From Rutstroemia sp. NJR-2017a BVV2 (taxonomy: Eukaryota; Ascomycota; Leotiomycetes; Helotiales; Rutstroemiaceae): a stretch of DNA of 64,000 nt. Both the position numbers and the translations under genes were made by a program. Under the pieces are notes generated by a model. The model was not told the DNA's origin, did no database searches, and saw nothing but the letters and a program-made list of their open reading frames with translations. Below, piece by piece: positions 1 to 13,224 of this stretch. Numbering within the stretch: position 1 is the first letter of the stretch; each line of letters starts with the position of its first letter. Location: assembly GCA_002946415.1 (NCBI GenBank), contig NJPS01000030.1, positions 186,001-250,000 on the forward strand, read 5' to 3'.

Positions 1-209
1 CGAGGATTGATTGGACTTTCAAGGTCTTCGCTCAGACTGAAGCCGGTAGATTCATTTGATTTGATGGATGCGTTGACTTCGTCGAGCAAATCGTCCCTGC
101 TATGAATGACGTTGGTTAGCCTCAACGACTGCAAGGAAGTTAGGGTAGCTGTAACTCACGTATATAATTCCAATGCACCCTTTCCATAACTCCTTGCTAA
201 TTGACCCAT
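1..209 (-). CDS. Unrecognised gene, N-terminal part only (cut by left edge)
   Basis: A reading frame on the minus strand begins at an ATG at 209, runs to 160, and after a proposed short intron (159-121, 39 nt) continues open from 120 to the window edge. The predicted start MGQLARSYGKG is followed by a hydrophilic, acidic stretch (DDLLDEV, SEDLESP). The donor is GTGAGT-like and the acceptor is TTGAG. The intron is shorter than usual, so this join may be wrong. An alternative is that the open frame continuing upstream of the ATG, to about position 480, is also coding. No family was recognised. Too little is present to assign a role. Confidence 0.35.
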
Positions 210-854
210 CGTAATTGTTGAATTTGCCGTGAGGCTATTCTTCGGAGGAATTTTAAACACAAGAAGGTAGTATGGGAGAAGCAAGTGATGCAAGTAAGTA
301 TAAGACGGTTGAAGAGGTATAAAGAAAAATTTGCGGACCAATCCGAGTAAGTAATACTGTCCAATAAGTTGTAGGAGTGCTAAAATTAGATAGTTCAAGT
401 GAGAATCGAGATAGTGAAGCTGTAGATAACTTGAGAAGTTGAGAAGGTGAATTGCATATCGGGATATTCGCCCACTTATATACTCCTGTAGAGAAATTTG
501 ATAAAGTATGTTGAAAAACTAGACAGATGGCTTTCCAGAGATTGTATATCGATGGGTCCAACCAAGACTCCAAATCGAAGAGTGAGAACAAGCTTTCGAT
601 GAATGAAGAAACCATAAATAGCTCGTTTGAACTGGTCACGAGAAGTGAACTTTCTGGTCAGTAATGTGGTATAGAGGAGTGTTAGCATATGTTATTACAA
701 GCTATCACACATGCTGCTTCAAAAAATGTATGATTTCTTTCGATTGTGGATGAGTTCATCTATAATAAACCCCTTTTGTCAATCATGCTGATTATAATAC
801 AACTTTATACAGTAGACTTGCGTGGCTTGAATCGCAAAGGCTTCCGACGAATGC
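210..854. other. Intergenic stretch left of the Cbp3 gene
   Basis: About 650 bases. Two overlapping minus-strand frames (253-639 and 156 to about 480) stay open here and encode Leu/Tyr-rich hydrophobic sequence. They could be upstream exons of the edge gene or chance openness in AT-rich DNA. Nothing else was recognised. Confidence 0.4.
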
Positions 855-1941
855 TCACCTGCGGCGGCTCGAACCCGGTAAATCCTTTCCAGGAGCTCGG
901 TCGAAAGGTAACTCCATCATCCTGCTCTTCGAAGAAACCAACTCCGATTCACCTTTCGGACTACTGAATTGTAGATGCCCACCCGACATGATCTCTTCAT
1001 CCGTCAGTTTATCCAGGTCATGAAGTGTGCCCCTCATCCAGCTGACAATCGTCGCGAGTGCCTCTAAGTCCACATCCTCACTCGCCTTGAATACATTTCT
1101 CCATACTGCAGCCGCAAGTACAGCGTCACCCTTCGCCAAACCCTCATCGTAAGCTAGTAGTAACCCTCTCCATATTTGAAACATATCCTTCAAATATTTA
1201 TTGCGAGTACCCCTAGCATGCATGTTGTGGTTCGTTACCATTTTCGCCTCGGCGTCGTAGAAGAAGTGATCGACAAGATGCTGTTCCCAGAGCTCTTGTT
1301 TTACGGTACCCAAACACCGAAAGCGTACAGTGAGACAATAAAGATGAAGCATAGTCACATGCGACCAGGTACTGAAAGTTGGTTTAAGACCGAGCTCTAT
1401 GAAGTATTAGAAAGCAATATATCAACTAAGGATCGAGCGAGCGGGCAAAATGCTCAATTGTACCTTCAAACCACCATCCTATGCCGACACCCAAATCCTC
1501 ACCATCATCCGTCTTTGGTATTTCCGCTTCTGGATCTGACGCCTGCGGTATCGAGTAATTCGCTTGTGAGCTGCAGCCTTCGTAGAGAATCTCCGTCGCA
1601 CCGTACGCAGTGTAAGTTTCTGTGAACCTGCCTGGGATGAACCTAAGGCCCTTTGCGATCGCAGGAATATCAGCGTTGGAACTGGTCGTGTCTAATTTCC
1701 TCTTTGAAGGAAGCGGTGAAACGGGTGGTACTGCAGTTCCAGCAGTCTGATTTAACTCGGGAGTGTTCGCATATTTGTCAGAAGCTGTTGCGAACATGCG
1801 ACGACTGTAGGTAATGGCATTTCCCTAGCAAGAAAATCAGAATGTCCCAAGCTTTCGAAAGAAATTCACAATTACCTTAATACTTGAATTGGACTGAGTT
1901 CGGAGTGCTCGTAGGTACGAGGCGCAAGTTTTTGCTGCCAT
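855..1941 (-). CDS. CBP3: Ubiquinol-cytochrome c chaperone Cbp3 (UQCC1 family)
   Basis: Three exons: 1941-1876, 1824-1464 and 1396-855, giving about 322 aa. Cbp3 is a mitochondrial assembly factor which, with Cbp6, binds newly made cytochrome b for complex III. The N-terminus is basic and Ser-rich with few acids, as expected of a mitochondrial presequence. The join at 1464/1396 restores the family core, a Phe-Glu-Glu-Leu-Gly-Leu-Lys-Pro-Thr-Phe run followed by TMLHLYCLTVRFR. The third exon holds the usual His-rich DHFFYDAE and NKYLKDMFQIWRGLLLAYDEG segment. Introns are 51 and 67 nt. The exact C-terminus is the weakest point, because a good donor-like CAG/GTGAGC lies at the very end of the last exon, so a tiny extra exon is possible. 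Identity comes from family motif recall. Confidence 0.85.
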
Positions 1942-3868
1942 CTGTCTGAACTTTAATATTCAATTGACAGAGATATTGAAGATATTCGGCTTCATTTGTG
2001 CTCCGGAGCTCGAATCGTGGATGTCATGATCTAGAATTGTTGCGGGGCAGACGGATGCGGAAATACTAATATCCGTATGTACCTCAGTCATATTGCCCCT
2101 CCCTTTTGCCGAACATTGGTGGTCCACCTCTTTGTGGGCTGCTACTTTCTACGAAATATTACTTTGTGTTGTTCAAACTTCCGAAAGCGATTAGATCCAG
2201 GGTTTTCATAGGTGAGCTCTAGTGAGCTCCAGTCTTTTAGGAGCATACAAGCAGAGGGGCGATTTGACAACTTGATATTCAGCAGTAGCCTTGCAGGCAA
2301 GGCAGTTTGCATCAGACTATCAGCTCCCTATGCTAAAGAAAGTTGCAGTATAAAGCATGCAAAACATACTTGCATCGCATGATATTTTAATCACGTTACG
2401 CGATCAACTTTCCACAGCAAAATCTGTATGGGAGAAGGCGCCTCCAGATAACTTCTCGTACACCCACCTCTGCCATTTTTCCTCAGCATATCAGAATTGT
2501 CTAGTCGGGTATGGATTCGGATCTTCTCTCACCCTCCACTTTTTGCTTCCACGATGTCTATGGTATTAGTTTTAGATTGGAATGGAAACTAAGAATTGAG
2601 TGTCGTTCTTCTGTTGGCATCGATTTGGACATGGCTGTTGATTTCGCTGATTTTAAGCAATTCCAGACAGGACCTTGTATGTACACGTTGGATCACGCTG
2701 GCGCCTTCTAACTCCAGTCATCCGAATTCCGCTTGTATGATAGTCTTGGCTGCATTTGGACTTAGCAGCTTCTACATCTACCCGTCTGGATTCTTATATA
2801 TCTTCGGAGTTTTTCCGATGGCTATGCAATTATCAAGTGTGTCTTTCGCGTCGTCTCTTCAAATATTGATAAGTTAGTTAAGAAAGGTGTAGGCAGAATA
2901 GGAAGAGCAAATTCCTTTTTTCCGGAAGGTTGTGTACTTGGTGATGAGAGAAGGGACGAACGTTAAGTTCTTATGTGCTGAGTGTTGTTTACCACAAACA
3001 AGTAAATTGTAAAAACGGAAAGCACTACACAGCTACATCGTCGTAGTCTGGAAGCATCAACGGCATTCTAAGCTATAGAAGGTGTGAATCGTTACAAGGC
3101 TTCGTATGTATCACATAGAGAGCCCTTTACATCTTGTGCTTGGGAGACTTCTCGATATGTGCTCGATATACCCATGAGTAGCTGGTACGGTATCCCTGGA
3201 CCAAGGCCAGTCCGTTTCCTATTCTGATGAGCAACATGAGTTTGTCTCTCTCTGTACATTCTAAGCAAACCATCGTCATATCCAACAGAGGGTATATTAC
3301 AGCTTTGATGGCATCTTTCCAAATACGCATCGAAACCGAAAGATGTGCCTCATGGTACTGACGCAGTCAAATTCAAATGTGCTATGGACGCATTAAGGTG
3401 AAAGCCGAGAAAAAGTATACGTTGTATACTTCTGGCATAAAGTTTCTTAACTTTAGCATACAGGTATTGTGTTGATGGCGAATGAAGCTAGCGGAGGTAG
3501 AAAGAGCTTGCGCGGATGAATGTGAAACAATACTGCATGATGTGCATGTGCATTGTCGAGTAGGGCCTTGAAGCAGTTACATGCCAACTTCCTCGCTTTT
3601 TTAGCTTCACCTGGCATACGCCCTTGTGATTGTCGATCCTATGCTCATATTCACTTCAGCCCAAGATTCATCCATAGTGATAAGAAGTTATAATACTCCC
3701 CGCTTCGCTATTCAACTCCGTCTAAAAGCCTTGTTTGATGTCCCAAATATTCCCTATGTACGCCGCACTGCACACCGCACGCCAAAAATACCAGACCATG
3801 TATTATTTTCCATCACCGCGTGGGCGAGTTGCTCATGCCATCGTCTCTCCGTCTCCTCTCCGTCTCCT
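1942..3868. other. Intergenic, no gene seen
   Basis: About 1.9 kb between the divergent 5' end of the Cbp3 gene and the 3' end of CRIPT. Only short frames without recognisable domains are present. The first few hundred bases should contain the Cbp3 promoter. Confidence 0.6.
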
Positions 3869-4354
3869 CTACTTCAAAGTAAACTTTTGTCCAGCAATCA
3901 CGGGCGCAGCAGCATTCGTTTTCGCATTTGGTTTTCCGCACATTGCGCAAGCTATCTTCCAGTCAGAATATACCCCTAAGTACATTAACATCATGTCCAC
4001 TTGCCGTTTGCCTTGTACGAGCACTTCAAGCAGTATTTGCGTCCTTGGTCGATCTTCGTACTGCAATCTTTACCAGTACAGATAGTTGAGTAGGTGGCAT
4101 AAGGATTTCTTGCCGACTTTGATAATAATTTACTCTGCGGGCTCAATGTCAGTAGCTGTAGCTATATATGCAGCGAATGATTGACAACGTACCTTGCCTA
4201 TACCATTATTGCCCAGTGTGGCGGATGTCTTCGTCGCAGCCTTGGATGAGCCAGCAGCTGGAGAGCCATAGTACATGTCATTCTTCTTCTTCACCTCCGG
4301 TGTAGCCAAAGCAGTCGTACTTTGAGGTTTCTTCTGGCACTTTGCGCAAACCAT
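3869..4354 (-). CDS. CRIPT-like zinc-ribbon protein (cysteine-rich PDZ-binding protein family)
   Basis: Three exons, 4354-4193, 4134-4005 and 3951-3869, encode 124 aa. It begins MVCAKCQKK and ends with the family block KANACAMCGKPNAKTN followed by a short basic tail. CRIPT proteins are small zinc-binding proteins. In animals they bind PDZ domains and have also been tied to the minor spliceosome; the fungal role is not established. Cys pairs sit at residues 3/6, 73/78 (spacing C-x4-C instead of the usual C-x2-C), and near KYCLKC and CAMC. The second intron (4004-3952, 53 nt) must use a GC donor (GCAAGT) with an AG acceptor to restore the conserved ANACAMCG reading. The ATG at 4354 is chosen over an in-frame upstream one at 4453 because the MVC.KC start is the family start. 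Confidence 0.88.
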
Positions 4355-4988
4355 TTTGATGAAGGGAGTTACTTTGCAGTGTTGTTTGATGTTTTGTCCG
4401 TCGCTGTGATGTGATGTCAACAGGGAAGGCTGCAAGTAAGAAGAAGGCGGCAAAACGACGGAAATGCGGGCCTTACGTAAGGCTGGCGAGGCTGTGTGGC
4501 TCGGGTGGCTGCTGCGAAGTTATTCTAAGTTATTATGCAAGCGAAGCTCTCCCTGCAGGTTTGATATAACCACTCATCACCTGGAGCACTCTATTATTGT
4601 GGGATGCCAATCCCAATTTAGAATTGAAGACAACCTCCAAGACTTTATACGAATTGACTGCAAACCTCAAAGTTGACTGGCACGACTGGGAAGCTTTCCT
4701 TTTACGAACCAGAATAAGGCTAAGGGATATCCCAGATCCATCAATCACGAAAGATTGGACGATTTGGACCTTTGGACCCTCTTGTCGTACTCCGGCACTT
4801 GCGTTCGTTATCCCTAAATCTTACAAAGAGGCTATGCAACACTGCGGCTTATTCCTTGACGGTTTCTAAATAGCGACGAACATTTGTAAAACCTACCATT
4901 TACCCACGATTTCCTCCAACGAGCTATCGCATGATTACGATAGTCTTTGCGCCGTCTTGAGTGCGACAATCTCAAGCTGCATTCCAGC
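4355..4988. promoter_or_regulatory. Divergent intergenic region between CRIPT and the flippase gene
   Basis: About 630 bases between two divergent starts. It should hold both promoters. Short frames here show no family resemblance. No specific binding site was identified. Confidence 0.5.
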
Positions 4989-7900
4989 ATGGCTGGACAG
5001 CCTTTCAACAATCGGGACGACTTACTTCTCGATTTACACGATGAGCAACCAATTTACAACAATGGGCAGCGCGCCCCTATGAACGATGATGACCTGTTAC
5101 GCGCCTACAACGCTGATCACGATGCCTCCAACCCTCGCCCTTCCATCTCCTACGATAACTTCGTTGGCGCTCCATCGCCGTCCGCCCCATCTACGACCAG
5201 CCATCTCCCTGGCGGACCTGGCTATGTCGCGAACCCCCCAAGACCGCCGTATTTGTCGGGCACTACGGCCTCGTACAGTCAGACTTCTGGATTAAATAAC
5301 TATCAACGATATGCAGATGATTTGGACGACTTTCCTGAAGACGGCCACTCAGAATATTACCATGGCAGCGCAATACCTGGGGACGGAACGGGAGCGAGGG
5401 CAAATGGTCGAAACCGCAACAGCATAATGAGTTTGGGAGGCGGAATCATGGGTAAGGCCAAGAGCATGTTTGGGATGGCGCCTGAATATTCGGAAATGGA
5501 TCTGCCCTTGACTGAGTCTGGAACGAGAAATCGAGGAGTGAGCGATGCCCATGAACCTGAAACGCCTGTACAATCCGGGAAGAAGTTTGATATGGGAAAC
5601 TTTAAGTTTGGATTTGGGAGAGGAAAACCAGACCCCTCAACTCTTGGTCCAAGAATTATACATCTCAACAATCCTCCTGCCAACAGCGCAAGTAAATACG
5701 TGGATAATCACATATCTACAGCCAAGTACAATGTTGCAACCTTTGTACCCAAATTCTTGTTCGAACAGTTTTCCAAATTTGCCAATCTATTTTTCTTGTT
5801 CACTGCAGCATTACAACAAATACCCAATATCTCACCCACCAATCAATACACTACCATTGGCCCTTTAATTCTGGTGTTGCTGGTCTCAGCGGGAAAAGAG
5901 GCTGTCGAAGACTATCGGAGGAAAACTTCAGATAAATCCTTAAACAATTCGAAGGCCCGAGTGCTCCGAGGATCCCAATTTACGGACACTAAATGGATTA
6001 ACGTCGCTGTTGGAGATATAGTTCGGGTAGAATCAGAGGAATCATTTCCTGCGGACATTGTCTTGCTTGCGAGTTCCGAACCTGAGGGATTGTGTTATAT
6101 TGAGACAGCTAACTTGGATGGGGAGACCAACCTCAAAATCAAGCAAGCCATACCAGAGACTTGCGTGATGGTTAGTTCTAGCGAATTGAGTAGGCTGGGC
6201 GGGAGACTACGATCGGAACAGCCAAACAGCAGTCTTTACACCTACGAGGGTACTCTCACAATGGCAGCCGGTGGAGGTGAGAAGGAGCTTCCTCTACAAC
6301 CAGATCAGCTTCTTCTCAGAGGTGCAACACTTCGCAATACTCCTTGGATTCACGGGGTGGTGGTATTCACAGGCCATGAAACAAAACTCATGCGCAATGC
6401 GACAGCAACACCGATCAAGAGAACTGCCGTGGAACGTCAACTCAACATATTGGTTCTTATGCTTGTGGCTATCCTGATCATCTTGAGTGTTATAAGTTCG
6501 GTGGGAGATCTTCTCATTAGAACTTTCAAAGGAGATGAGCTAAGCTATCTCGGTTACTCCATCTCCCTGAGCGCTATGGAAAAGGTTTCGCAATTTTGGT
6601 CTGATATCGCTACCTATTGGGTCTTATACTCGGCTCTTGTTCCTATTTCTCTATTCGTTACCATTGAAATGGTCAAATACTGGCATGCCATTCTCATCAA
6701 TGACGACCTCGACATGTACTATGAAAAAATGGACACTCCTGCCGTATGTCGAACGTCGAGTTTGGTTGAGGAGCTTGGTATGGTAGAGTACATCTTCTCC
6801 GACAAAACTGGAACATTGACCTGCAATCAAATGGAGTTCAAGCAGTGTTCGATTGGTGGAATTCAATACGCCGAGGTGGTACCAGAAGATCGTCGAGCCA
6901 CAAATATCGATGGCACAGAGGTCGGTATTCACGACTTCAAGCGATTGAAGGAAAATCAAAAGAACCACGAAACCGCATTGGCCATTCATCACTTCCTTGC
7001 ACTACTTGCAACATGTCACACCGTCATCCCCGAACGCGTCGAAGAGAAAGGAGGTGCCATCAAGTATCAAGCAGCATCTCCCGATGAGGGAGCTTTGGTT
7101 GAAGGAGCAGTTCTGATGGGCTACCAATTCACGGCACGTAAACCACGGTCTGTCCAAATCACTATCCGCGGAGAGGAGTATGAATATGAGCTTCTTGCAG
7201 TCTGCGAGTTCAATTCAACCAGGAAGCGAATGTCGGCAATTTTCCGATGCCCAGATGGACAAATTCGTTGTTATTGCAAGGGTGCCGATACTGTCATCTT
7301 GGAGCGCCTTGGCCCAGATAACTCAATTGTTGAAGCTACCCTGCAACACTTAGAAGAATATGCATCCGAGGGTCTTAGGACGCTTTGTTTGGCTATGCGC
7401 GAAATCCCAGAACATGAATTTCAAGAATGGTGGCAAATATTCGATAAGGCGCAGACTACTGTCAGCGGTAATCGAGCTGAAGAACTAGACAAAGCTGCTG
7501 AAATTCTGGAGAGGGACTTTACTCTGCTTGGTGCTACTGCTATCGAGGATCGTTTGCAGGATGGTGTTCCTGAGACTATTCATACACTCCAAGAAGCTGG
7601 AATAAAGGTCTGGGTTTTGACTGGAGATCGCCAAGAAACCGCCATCAACATCGGTATGAGTTGCAAACTCATCAGTGAAGACATGACACTCCTGATCGTC
7701 AATGAAGAAACAGCTGCTGACACGAGGAACAACATACAAAAGAAATTAGACGCTATACGAACGCAAGGAGATGGCACTATTGCAATGGAAACACTCGCCT
7801 TGGTCATTGATGGAAAATCGTTAACTTATGCGCTGGAGAAAGACCTGGAGAAGAATTTCCTCGATCTTGCCGTTATGTGCAAAGCCGTCATCTGCTGTCG

Positions 7901-9241
7901 TGTATCCCCTCTGCAAAAAGCCCTCGTGGTCAAGTTGGTCAAGCGAAACAAGAAGGCTATTCTCTTAGCCATTGGCGATGGTGCAAACGACGTTTCTATG
8001 ATTCAAGCTGCTCACATTGGTGTCGGTATTAGTGGTATGGAAGGTTTACAAGCCGCGAGAAGTGCTGATGTCGCCATTGGACAATTCAGATATTTGCGTA
8101 AGCTTCTTCTTGTTCATGGTGCGTGGAGTTACCAGAGGGTCAGCAAGGTTATTCTTTATTCGTTCTACAAGAATATTACTCTCTACATGACACAATTCTG
8201 GGTAAGTTTAACAATCGTTCTGCCGAAACGAACGTCTGCTGACATCTTCTAGTACTCTTTCCAAAATACCTTCTCCGGAGAGGTCATTTACGAATCCTGG
8301 ACTCTCTCCTTCTACAATGTGTTCTTCACCGTTCTACCTCCTCTAGCGATGGGAATATTCGATCAATTCATCTCAGCACGTCTCCTGGACAGATATCCTC
8401 AACTATACCAACTCGGTCAAAAGAATACATTCTTCAAGATGCATTCGTTCTGGTCATGGGTTGGCAATGGATTCTATCACTCACTGATCCTTTATGTCGC
8501 CTCGGAACTCATCTGGTGGCGTGATCTCCCTCAAGGTGACGGCAAGACCGCAGGCCATTGGGTCTGGGGTGCAGGACTTTACACGGCTGTCCTAGCTACC
8601 GTTCTTGGGAAAGCTGCTCTTGTCGTCAATATCTGGACCAAATACCATTTCATAGCCATCCCTGGAAGTATGGCTTTCTGGATGCTTTTCCTGGCTGTCT
8701 ATGGTACTGTGGCTCCTAAGTTAGGATTCTCTGAGGAATACGAAGGAGTAGTCCCGAGGCTATTTGAGAGTCCAGTGTTTTGGCTACAAGGTCTGGCCTT
8801 ACCTGCTCTGTGCTTATCGAGAGACTTTGCATGGAAATAGTAAGTTTATCCTGCTAAATGTGATCATTCACCAAACAGTGCTAACACGCCCAGTGCCAAA
8901 CGCATGTACTATCCACAATCCTATCACCACATCCAAGAAATTCAAAAATACAATATCCAAGATTATAGACCAAGGTTCGTACTACCCATTAACTTCCATT
9001 TTCCGAATGAACTCGACATCTTCTTTGTCCAACTGTTCCGCGCTAACACGTAATTCCTTACAGAATGGAGCAATTCCAAAAAGCCATCCGCAAAGTCCGC
9101 CAAGTACAACGCATGCGCAAACAACGCGGCTACGCCTTCTCCCAAGCGGACGAATCCCAAACCCGCGTCTTGCAAGCCTACGACACGACCAAGGAGCGTG
9201 GTCGTTATGGTGAGATGGCTAGTTCGAAGAGAAATCGTTGA
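4989..9241 (+). CDS. DRS2: P4-type ATPase phospholipid flippase, Drs2 class
   Basis: Four exons, 4989-8201, 8253-8839, 8894-8974 and 9064-9241, give 1352 aa. Drs2-class enzymes flip phosphatidylserine and phosphatidylethanolamine to the cytosolic leaflet of late Golgi and endosome membranes, with a Cdc50-type partner. Visible motifs are the A-domain DGET loop at 377-380, the membrane PISL motif near 552, the phosphorylation site DKTGT at 605-609, and the hinge GDGAND at 996-1001. The N-terminal 230 residues are acidic/Ser-rich and unconserved in appearance. The C-terminal tail is basic (RKVRQVQRMRKQRG), matching the regulatory tail region of yeast Drs2. The ATG at 4989 opens MAGQPFNNRDDLLLDLHDEQ. 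The open frame extends 14 codons further upstream without an ATG. All three introns are short and canonical. Confidence 0.96.
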
Positions 9242-12200
9242 TTTTTATGGGGGTGGGATTCCTTTTCTTGCGTTTGATGAGGGGACTTTGTTTTTCAAAA
9301 TACGGATGAATGGAGGGATGGATGGGCTTGGGAATTGAATGGACTGATCGATGCGATCTGCTTCTATTTTATCTATTTACTTTTTGGGGAGAGAGGGAGC
9401 AAAAATGGAAATGCACGGGATCGCAAATGGGATTCTGATAAGGAGGTGCGGAGGGGCGGGTTAGGTGGCTGGCTATGTTATGTATGTATGATGATAAAGC
9501 AAAATTCTTCTTCGGTATTTTTTTTCGTGGTTTGTGTTACTTTTTATCGGTTTTCACTGTTTTTTGGGACGTCTTCTTGCGAATCTGAGTTGCGGAGGAT
9601 AGATGAGTGGATGTATGGACATTATCTTGTTTTTTATATTGTTGATGGAAGCTGTTTGTCCTACTTGGCTTTCTGCGTGGAAAATTTCATCACGTCTTTT
9701 ATCGAGTGCTTCGCTGTGTTTGCAGGTTTTTGTTTGCTCCATTTTGTTTTGCTCCCTTGCAATTTGCGGATGATGGGTCTATTGGCTGGCTGCCTAGGTC
9801 TCTTGTCAGTGGAGAGGAGGAGGAAGTTGTTGAGGGCCTTGAGACTGATGTGGTGAAAGATAGAAGATAGTTTTACAGTGTCTGCGTATTCGATGGCGAA
9901 TTATCGAAGAATAACAACCAAGCTGCTGGTGCTATGATGATGTGATGTTATGTTGAATAATATCCGGGTCTGTCTTCCTCGGAGTTCCTCCACCAGTCTT
10001 CCTTCTCTTCCTGTCTCTCTCAACGGATTCATGATGCATGGATCGATGTCCTTTCTCCTCGCTGCCGTTTCACTTGTTTGTCTAAGACGGCGGCGGTGTT
10101 GAGCTCTGCTGCTTTGAACGGGACGGGATATATACACGAGAAGTATCTCTCATATACCGTTTTCCGAGTCACCCACTCACGCCATCTCCATTTATTCTTT
10201 CCTGGAGAGCGGGATATGTATACGGAATATATCAATTCCATCCATCCATCACACAATCCATCCTCTCCGGGTCAGAAACAACAAGCCGATAATATTATCC
10301 AGAAATCATTTGAACAATAAAAACATTATAGTATCTTAGAATATGGAGAATCGTTATCTGATAGTAGTATCTAGCTGTAATATATCGTCCTAAATCGGCT
10401 GCTTTTTTCCACGCCGAAGAGCCATCCCATCGATCAACCAACCCGCACCAGTGCCTAATATCTAACCCGAAATCGATCAACCCAACCCCTCCTAGCATCA
10501 CCAACTAACTCACCCAGTACGAGTATCACTAATCACACAACGCAGCACAGCACAGCACAGCTCCGCCCCAACCCGTCATCGCCAGCACACCCACTAACAG
10601 CGCCCACAAGGTTCTTCCCTCCAGTCTTCGTTTACCGCTCTAGAGGCGAGAGAGTTCCGTACTACATATAGACCGAGAGGCGATATAGAGTTTGGTACTT
10701 ACACGTACTATATATATAGACCGAGGGACCTTGCTGGGTCAGCCTTGTAGTATAGATGTAGTTAGTATTAGTAGTGTAGTCCGGTTTGGGCTGGGTTGGG
10801 TTGGTTTATTTAGGGTTGTGGCTTATTTGGGTAGGTTTGGGAGTGGTACGTCATTGGGATCAGTTGGTGGTTGGTGGTTGATGGTTGGTGGTGCTCCTTT
10901 TTTAGGTTTAGGGAGGGTGGCTGGGTAGGTAAGTGAATGAGTTGAGTAACTGGAAGGGTGAGAGGGACGGAGGGAGGAGGGACGGAGGTTGTATGATGGA
11001 TGGGGATTTGTGAGCTGAGGGGTTGAGGATTGGCAGGGAGGGGAAGGGAGAGGGAGGGGACACGGAGAGAGAGAGAAGTGAAGAGGACACAGGGTTAGCA
11101 TTGAGGTGAGACGGGATGAGATAGGAGTGAAGAAGGGGCTTGGTATGGGGAAATGAGGGAGGGTATCTGGAGTAGGGAGGCACGGTTAGGTGAAGTCCAT
11201 TTGGGGAGATATAATCACGACTGAATGATTGATTGGGTAAGTAGGCCTTGATGTTGTTCATGGAGCAGTTGAGTTGAACCTGAGAAAGCAGCAGCCAAGT
11301 ATGTAAAGGAAGAATAATTAATCCTGTCGTCGTGATGTTCGACTGTACCAGTGGCTGTGTACTATGAGCACTTCAATCAGACGCTCCAAGTCTCCTCTGG
11401 ACCCTTAATCGACCAACTTTCCTTTCCGACAAAACCTGCATAAACCATCCGCCAGCCAGCAGCACCCTCAAATCCCATAGCACACACGCGTACCGCACCG
11501 TAACGTACGTATGACGAGCACCCAACAGCTCCTCCGCATTCCCATTCCCATTCCCCGCTTCGAAGAAAATTTTGCCCACTAAAGCAATACCATCTTCCTA
11601 GCACCACGATTGGGTTTGCAAAAACCATTAATGAAAACAAAACGACAGCAGAGGGGAATAAAGTAGCAACAGCTCACACGCGGCTGCTATGCCAGCACTC
11701 ATCATAACTATTTTTCCGGCTTCCCGGCAGATGTCGTGCAGCGTAGTAGGAAAACCATCCAACTCATCCGCATATGCTGTGGAGTATGTAACTTAACTTA
11801 TATGAAGCATGAGAGCTGGATATCCACATCTAACCCATAGTACCGTACCAACTCATCCTGATCCTTCATGTTGAACTCTGTTTTATCGCTCGTTTGTCTC
11901 GAAAAAAAAAATACGCCACTCGTCATATTTATGTTGAGAAACATGCATTGACCCCGTCTTAGATTCGCTGACTGCACGAAATCAAGTTCGTGTTCATATC
12001 AATAGCCTTTTGTTTCTTCTGCGTTGCATCGACGTCTTCAAATTGAGGATCGATGCCCTGTTCGATTCTTGATCTTCCATTTCTCGTGGATAAAAAGAGA
12101 GAAGATAATCTCCCTAGTGACACAGGGGAGAGCTGCGTTGTCAATCCCGGGCTGGTTTGGATCATAGAGCACCGGTCACTGAAGCCAAGTGAAAACAGCG

Positions 12201-12747
12201 CAAGAGAGCGACATCTTTATCCCGCATATCCCGCATTGTTCTCCACAATATAGAGGATATACAAGGAGATGGTATTATAGGCCAATTTGTGTGAGATCCA
12301 GGAAAGTGCATCTTTTGCTGTTCTCAACCCCAGAATATGACACCATAATGCTGGACGCATTTGTCCGATGGATACACTTAATGCATTATGCAGATGGAGT
12401 ACGTTTCACCATGAACTGGTGACAGGTTGGGTGGGCGAAATCTTGGAACAGAAGCTGCAGTTCTGTATATGTACAGCAAGTACATGTATGGAGAACGTGT
12501 GAGAAAAGAAAGCAAAGCAAAGCAAAGGGTTCCACATGCGTCGTGTCGCTGTTGTCGCTCCTGACTGTATCCTCGTAGACTTCGTGCTGTATCTTCGTAA
12601 AAAGAGGAATTCGGCATCCGGTAAGGGAAAAAAGAGGGGTTGTGAAACCGACTCAGAGGCAAAAGCCTAAACTAGGCATTCTCTGTTGATCTAGAAGGTC
12701 TAGAACTCTTTCTAGGCTGCGTTAGACGCTGCCACTTTTTGCACCTT

Positions 12748-12774
12748 AGTCAAGTCAGTCAAGTCAGTCAAGTC
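12748..12774. repeat. Three perfect tandem copies of a 9-mer
   Basis: AGTCAAGTC occurs three times in a row. It is a short local minisatellite in non-coding DNA. Confidence 0.9.
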
Positions 12775-13178
12775 AATAGGACCCTTGGGAAAGTCTGACA
12801 CAGGCACTGTACCGAGCCAATAGGAAAACCACATGTGCGAAGATCAGGACGACAATCACGGGCTTCTGCTTTGGTTTGCTCCGGTGTGTCTACGAGGTAC
12901 TTCAGCTAACCACGCTCGAACTTGCTATGCCGGAAAGGATTTGGTTTCTCTGGTCGGTCAAAGTAGAATTGTGGGGGCAAATGGCAAAAACGATGGTTGA
13001 GTGCACATCGTTCATACAGTAATCAGTAATCCGGATGAATTGCGGCCATAGCAGGATCGGGCAGTGATTGGCTGATCCGTGATTAACGGCATTTGAACCC
13101 CCACGGATCTGACTGAGGAGAGGAGAAGGGCGTGGTCGTGGAGAGCTGCTTGGTGGAACGTGGAAATCTGGATGGCTA

Positions 13179-13224
13179 TTATACTTTTATACTTTTATAC
13201 CTTTATACCTTATACCTTGATACC
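13179..13224. repeat. Decaying TTATACTTT-type tandem repeat
   Basis: Units of 8-10 bases (TTATACTTT, TTATACCTT, TGATACCC) run in tandem with progressive substitutions. This suggests slippage followed by decay. It is non-coding. Confidence 0.8.

Noticed and set aside
253..639. Minus-strand open frame of about 128 codons
   Set aside because: No ATG opens the first part, the sequence is low-complexity Leu/Ser-rich, and an overlapping frame is equally open. Kept only as a note in the spacer.
860..885. A GGTTCGAGCC-like B box on the minus strand, suggesting a tRNA gene
   Set aside because: No matching A box or acceptor stem pairing was found at the right distance. The bases lie at the coding end of the Cbp3 gene.
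9335..9856. 173-codon plus-strand frame with Phe/Cys-rich segments
   Set aside because: It lies in T/G-rich DNA directly after the flippase stop. Poly-T and poly-G tracts explain the openness, and no domain or splice structure supports it.
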